A program made the translations under genes and the position numbers. From CAZXDS01 sp964639525 (lineage in GTDB: Bacteria; Bacteroidota; Ignavibacteria; Ignavibacteriales; Melioribacteraceae), in the NCBI GenBank assembly GCA_964639525.1, contig CAZXDS010000008.1:1-35402 (forward strand): a stretch of DNA of 35,402 nucleotides, in the 5' to 3' direction. Positions 32,126-35,402 of the stretch are shown piece after piece; the first letter of the stretch is position 1, and each line of letters begins with the position of its first letter. Under the pieces are notes generated by a model, which was given only the letters and a program-made list of their open reading frames with translations, had not been told where the DNA came from and ran no database searches.

Positions 32126-33349
32126 TTATGAGTTTTCACCGGCACTGTTAAGTGAAATTCGAAAAGTGGTTCCTACTCCCATTTCGGAACGCAGAACAGA
32201 TATTTTACCATTGTGGTAATTCTCAACAATTCGTTTTGCAAGACTCAGTCCCAAACCCCATCCTCTCAGTTTAGTGCTGTAACCGGGACGAAATATGTCT
32301 TTACGCTGCTTTATATCAATTCCTTTACCGTTATCTGATATGTCAATATTAACAAATTCGTCTGCTTTAGAAATATTAATATCAATAATTCCTGATTTTC
32401 CCTTTTCAATGGCATCAAGAGCATTTTTTATTAAATTTTCCAACACCCACTCAAAAAGTTCCGCATTCAGCATTGAAAAAACCAAGTTATCGCCTGATAT
32501 TTTTAATGATATTTTTTTGCCTGTTTGGGGTAAACGCCTTTGAAAATAATTACTGACATTATTTACCACATTATAAATATTCATTTTTTTGAGTTCCGAT
32601 TTGGACCCAATTTTAGAAAATCTTTGCGCAACTTTATTTAAACGAACCAAATCACTGTTCATTTCGTCGGCAACATCAATTACTTTGTCGGGATTATCAG
32701 GATGCATTTTTAATATTTCAGTCCAACCCAATAAACTTGAAATTGGTGTCCCAAGTTGATGTGCGGTTTCCTTTGCCATACCTACCCAAATATTACTCTG
32801 CTCAGTTTTTTTAACATAGCTGAAGCTTATGTATGCAATCAAAATAAAAAGGATAGCCGAAGTAATTTGGAAATAGGGATAAAATTTTAATTTTTTAATT
32901 AAAGAAGATTCACCGTAAAATATTTTTTGAATTACTGTGGAATCAGGAAGCGTTACTACAATTGGTGCATTAATACCTCTTAACTCTTTAATCTTATCCA
33001 ATAAGAAAACATTAAGTTGATTATTTGTTAGCGTTGTATCAATATCAATATTTCTAACACCGCTGCCCAAACCGCTTAAGTTGGCTTTTTCATTAGCATC
33101 GGTTAATACGAGAGGGAAATCGATTTTGCGAATAATATCAAAAATAAATGTATAATCCTGAACACCGCCACCGGACGAGGCAATATATTTTAAACTGTTT
33201 GCATAAAGTTCAACTATATTTTTTTCTCGTTCCTGAAGCTTAGAGACCAAATTTTGAGTGTAGAATAATGTTCCTCCTGCAAGAACAAATGCTATAATCA
33301 ATAAGATTAGTTTAATGTTTACAGAAGTGGGTCCGCCTTTCATTTTCAT
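32126..33349 (-). CDS. Sensor histidine kinase, HQLGTP type
   Basis: A 407-residue inner-membrane kinase. Membrane helices at about 13-31 and 159-179 flank a periplasmic domain of roughly 125 residues, which contains a PAS-like stretch (FPLVLTDANEKANLSGLG). The phospho-acceptor is His197 in KETAHQLGTPISSLLGW, an H-box common in Bacteroidetes. The HATPase domain has ENLIKNALDAI (Asn309), DNGKGID and RGWGLGLSLAKRIVE. No response regulator lies next to it, so it is an orphan here. It lies 140 bases downstream of purA on the same strand. The start could be either of two nearby ATGs (MKM). Confidence 0.92.
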   Translation of the reverse strand: MKMKGGPTSVNIKLILLIIAFVLAGGTLFYTQNLVSKLQEREKNIVELYANSLKYIASSGGGVQDYTFIFDIIRKIDFPLVLTDANEKANLSGLGSGVRNIDIDTTLTNNQLNVFLLDKIKELRGINAPIVVTLPDSTVIQKIFYGESSLIKKLKFYPYFQITSAILFILIAYISFSYVKKTEQSNIWVGMAKETAHQLGTPISSLLGWTEILKMHPDNPDKVIDVADEMNSDLVRLNKVAQRFSKIGSKSELKKMNIYNVVNNVSNYFQRRLPQTGKKISLKISGDNLVFSMLNAELFEWVLENLIKNALDAIEKGKSGIIDINISKADEFVNIDISDNGKGIDIKQRKDIFRPGYSTKLRGWGLGLSLAKRIVENYHNGKISVLRSEMGVGTTFRISLNSAGENS

Positions 33350-33489
33350 AATACTTGAAATCCCGAATTATTAAAATTTTTTTGTGTAAAAACAATCTCT
33401 TAAAAAAGAAATTTACAAATAATTAATATAACAGAGTATTTAAAAATAATTGACCGAAAAAGATTAAAAAGAATCGGACAAAATCCCGT

Positions 33490-34755
33490 TTAAAGTTCAA
33501 TAGTTTGAATCCTTTTGGGACCGACAGAAATAATACTAATTTCAAACCCGCATTGTTCCGAAATAAAATCGAGATAGTTTTTTGCCTCAGGTGGTAAATC
33601 GTCATAACTTCGTGTATCGGAAATATCGGTATTCCATCCGGGTAATATTTCGTAAACCGGTTTTACATTTACCATTCTAACAATGTCAGTAGGAAAGGAC
33701 TTGAGTTTTTTCCCATTCAGCTCGTATCCTACGCAAACTTTAATTTTTTCGAATGAACCGAGTACATCTAATTTGGTAATTGCGGCTCGTTCAATCCCAT
33801 TTATCATTCGTGAATATTTTAAAAGCTCTGCATCAAACCAGCCGCAGCGTCTTGGGCGTCCGGTAGTTGCACCAAATTCAGCACCGACTTTTCGCAGTTT
33901 TTCACCATCTTCATCAAACAGTTCGGTTGGGAAAGGTCCGTTGCCGACACGAGTAGTATATGCTTTAACAATTCCAAAAACAGAAGTTATTTTAGTCGGA
34001 GGAATTCCGGTTCCGGTTGAGGCTCCGCCTGAAGTTGGATTGGATGAAGTAACATAAGGGTAAGTGCCGAAATCAACATCCAATAATGCACCTTGTGCTC
34101 CTTCCATTAAAATATTTTTACCGGCAAGTATTTGAGTATTTAAATATGTTGAAACGTCTGCAATATACGGATCAATTGCTTCATCAAAAGCAAGATACTC
34201 TTTAACAATGGAATCTACATCAAGCTCTTCGTGATTGTAAACTTTTCTTAAAAGATTATTTTTTTCTTCAAGGTTTCGTCTAATTTTATTTTCTAAATCT
34301 TCTTTGTTCAAGAGGTCAACGATGCGAATTCCTTTACGTGCATATTTATCAATATAACAAGGACCAATTCCTCGACCTGTTGTTCCGATTTTATCAGTCC
34401 CTTCCTTAATAGAATCCAATAATTTGTGGTAAGGCATTATCAAATGTGCATTTGGACTTATAAATAATCTTCCTTTGATATTGATGTTCTGACTTTCAAG
34501 AAATTTGATTTCATCCAGTAGAGCAATGGGGTCAATTACAACACCGTTGCCTATAGCGCAGGTTACGTTTTGTCGTAAAATACCGGAAGGAATTAAATGC
34601 AGAATGTATTGTTTATCTTTAATAACAATTGTATGTCCGGCGTTAGCACCACCTTGGTAACGGGCAACAATATCGAATTTGTTGCTGAGGATATCAACAA
34701 TTTTCCCCTTTCCTTCATCTCCCCATTGACTTCCAACAAGAATAGTTACATTCAC
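33490..34755 (-). CDS. purA: Adenylosuccinate synthetase
   Basis: First committed step from IMP to AMP: GTP-dependent joining of IMP and aspartate. The 421 residues are normal. Signatures are GSQWGDEGKGK (8-18, catalytic Asp13), GGANAGHTI (His41), GTTGRGIGPCYIDK, EGAQGALLDVDFGTYPYVTSS and TTGRPRRCGWFD. The start is a GTG at 34753-34755, supported by GGGAG at 34762-34766 and by the usual N-terminal sequence. It is followed by an orphan histidine kinase and preceded by a STAS-domain gene; neither is functionally linked in an obvious way. Confidence 0.97.
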   Translation of the reverse strand: MNVTILVGSQWGDEGKGKIVDILSNKFDIVARYQGGANAGHTIVIKDKQYILHLIPSGILRQNVTCAIGNGVVIDPIALLDEIKFLESQNINIKGRLFISPNAHLIMPYHKLLDSIKEGTDKIGTTGRGIGPCYIDKYARKGIRIVDLLNKEDLENKIRRNLEEKNNLLRKVYNHEELDVDSIVKEYLAFDEAIDPYIADVSTYLNTQILAGKNILMEGAQGALLDVDFGTYPYVTSSNPTSGGASTGTGIPPTKITSVFGIVKAYTTRVGNGPFPTELFDEDGEKLRKVGAEFGATTGRPRRCGWFDAELLKYSRMINGIERAAITKLDVLGSFEKIKVCVGYELNGKKLKSFPTDIVRMVNVKPVYEILPGWNTDISDTRSYDDLPPEAKNYLDFISEQCGFEISIISVGPKRIQTIEL

Positions 34756-34844
34756 GTACTGCTCCCAAATAATTTATGTAAAATTGGTAAGAATTTTTAC
34801 TAAATCAATTAATAATTAAAAGAGTAATAGAAAAAAAACAGATT

Positions 34845-35183
34845 TTATTTGAAACTCTCTAATGCTTCATCAACTGAATCGTAATGATCGAATACTGTTA
34901 TCAGTTTTGTGATAACAAGCAGACTATTTATTTTATCGGTAGCATTTGCAATCTTAAAAACGCCGCCGCCATTTTTAACTGTTGTAAAAGAACTAATGAG
35001 CATACCCAAACCCGAGCTGTTCATAAATTTTACTTTTGATAGGTTTATAACAATATTTTTTTTGCCTTGAGCAAGCATTTCGTGAAGATAATCACCAAAT
35101 TCCTGAGCCTCAGGACCACCCATAATATTGCCTTTAAATTCAATGATTAAGGCATTGTATTTTTCTTTTGTAGTATATTTCAT
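34845..35183 (-). CDS. STAS-domain protein (anti-sigma-factor antagonist type)
   Basis: A 112-residue single STAS domain of the SpoIIAA/RsbV type. NLSKVKFMNSSGLGMLISS contains the phosphorylatable Ser (56 or 57), with Asn in place of the common Asp before the two serines. Such proteins bind an anti-sigma kinase when unphosphorylated and so free a sigma factor or another output. No partner kinase, phosphatase or sigma factor is encoded nearby; the histidine kinase two genes on is of a different type. A good ribosome site (GGAAG) precedes the ATG. It lies 89 bases upstream of purA. Confidence 0.92.
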   Translation of the reverse strand: MKYTTKEKYNALIIEFKGNIMGGPEAQEFGDYLHEMLAQGKKNIVINLSKVKFMNSSGLGMLISSFTTVKNGGGVFKIANATDKINSLLVITKLITVFDHYDSVDEALESFK

Positions 35184-35402
35184 ATTTATCTTCCTTTATT
35201 TTTGATGAATATACAAATTAACATTTCATTTTTTCTTAATCAAGAAAATTATTCTATCCAAGTTATTTTCTTAATATTTTCTATTTTTCAAAATAATATT
35301 TTACGTAGGATATTTTCATAAATTAAAACAAAATTGGTACTACCACTAATTTAATGGGGAATAGAAAAGAGCTAAATAATATTTTGATGTGCTTGGAATA
35401 AA

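Noticed and set aside
33683..34057. 124-codon plus-strand frame inside purA
   Set aside because: Shadow frame opposite conserved purA motifs.
1..35402. CRISPR arrays, tRNA or rRNA genes, intact transposons, prophage
   Set aside because: I looked for regularly spaced repeats, cloverleaf-like segments, rRNA motifs and transposase or phage domains and found none; the repeats present are isolated palindromes.

Overview
The window is AT-rich bacterial chromosome. It looks like a Gram-negative member of the Bacteroidetes/Chlorobi/Ignavibacteria (FCB) group, and I would guess Ignavibacteria. The basis is lipid A genes, an outer-membrane beta-barrel, signal peptides ending in a small residue plus Gln, a propeller (Reg_prop/Y_Y_Y) sensor kinase, and a HQLGTP-type histidine kinase. 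This placement is inferred from gene content; no rRNA gene is present to test it. I see no tRNA, rRNA, CRISPR array, intact insertion sequence or prophage. One run of 100 N (17747-17846) is a scaffold gap that cuts a gene.

From 1 to about 20.6 kb everything is on the minus strand and mostly housekeeping. Read in the direction of transcription: mrp, a NifU-domain gene and tpiA, closed by a hairpin; then a GH2-like membrane protein (interrupted by the gap), smc and a HAD phosphatase; a PEMT/ICMT-family methyltransferase and nhaA; lpxB, a DUF374 acyltransferase and lpxK (lipid A); ppdK; queA and ispD; plsY and gpsA (glycerol-3-phosphate synthesis and its first acylation); and a small putative secreted protein. 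Spacing is tight or overlapping within several of these groups. A decayed PIN-domain (VapC-like) toxin remnant lies between the GH2-like gene and tpiA.

From 21.0 to 25.8 kb a plus-strand operon forms the most distinctive part of the window, an iron/metal uptake module. It holds a soluble MntR/DtxR-like regulator; a second DtxR-like protein with an N-terminal membrane helix and two C-terminal FeoA domains; FeoB divided into separate GTPase and permease genes; and an outer-membrane beta-barrel. A clear terminator closes it. A palindrome over the probable -35 region of the first gene suggests metal-responsive self-control.

From 25.9 to 35.4 kb come a dCMP deaminase (minus), a YtcJ-like amidohydrolase translationally coupled to a 1046-residue propeller sensor kinase (plus), an 0.9-kb gene-free stretch dense with palindromes and possible gene remnants, then a second histidine kinase, purA and a STAS-domain protein (all minus).

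Start codons are mixed. smc, the amidohydrolase and the propeller kinase appear to begin with TTG; ppdK and purA begin with GTG behind good Shine-Dalgarno sequences. Several genes have no visible Shine-Dalgarno sequence.
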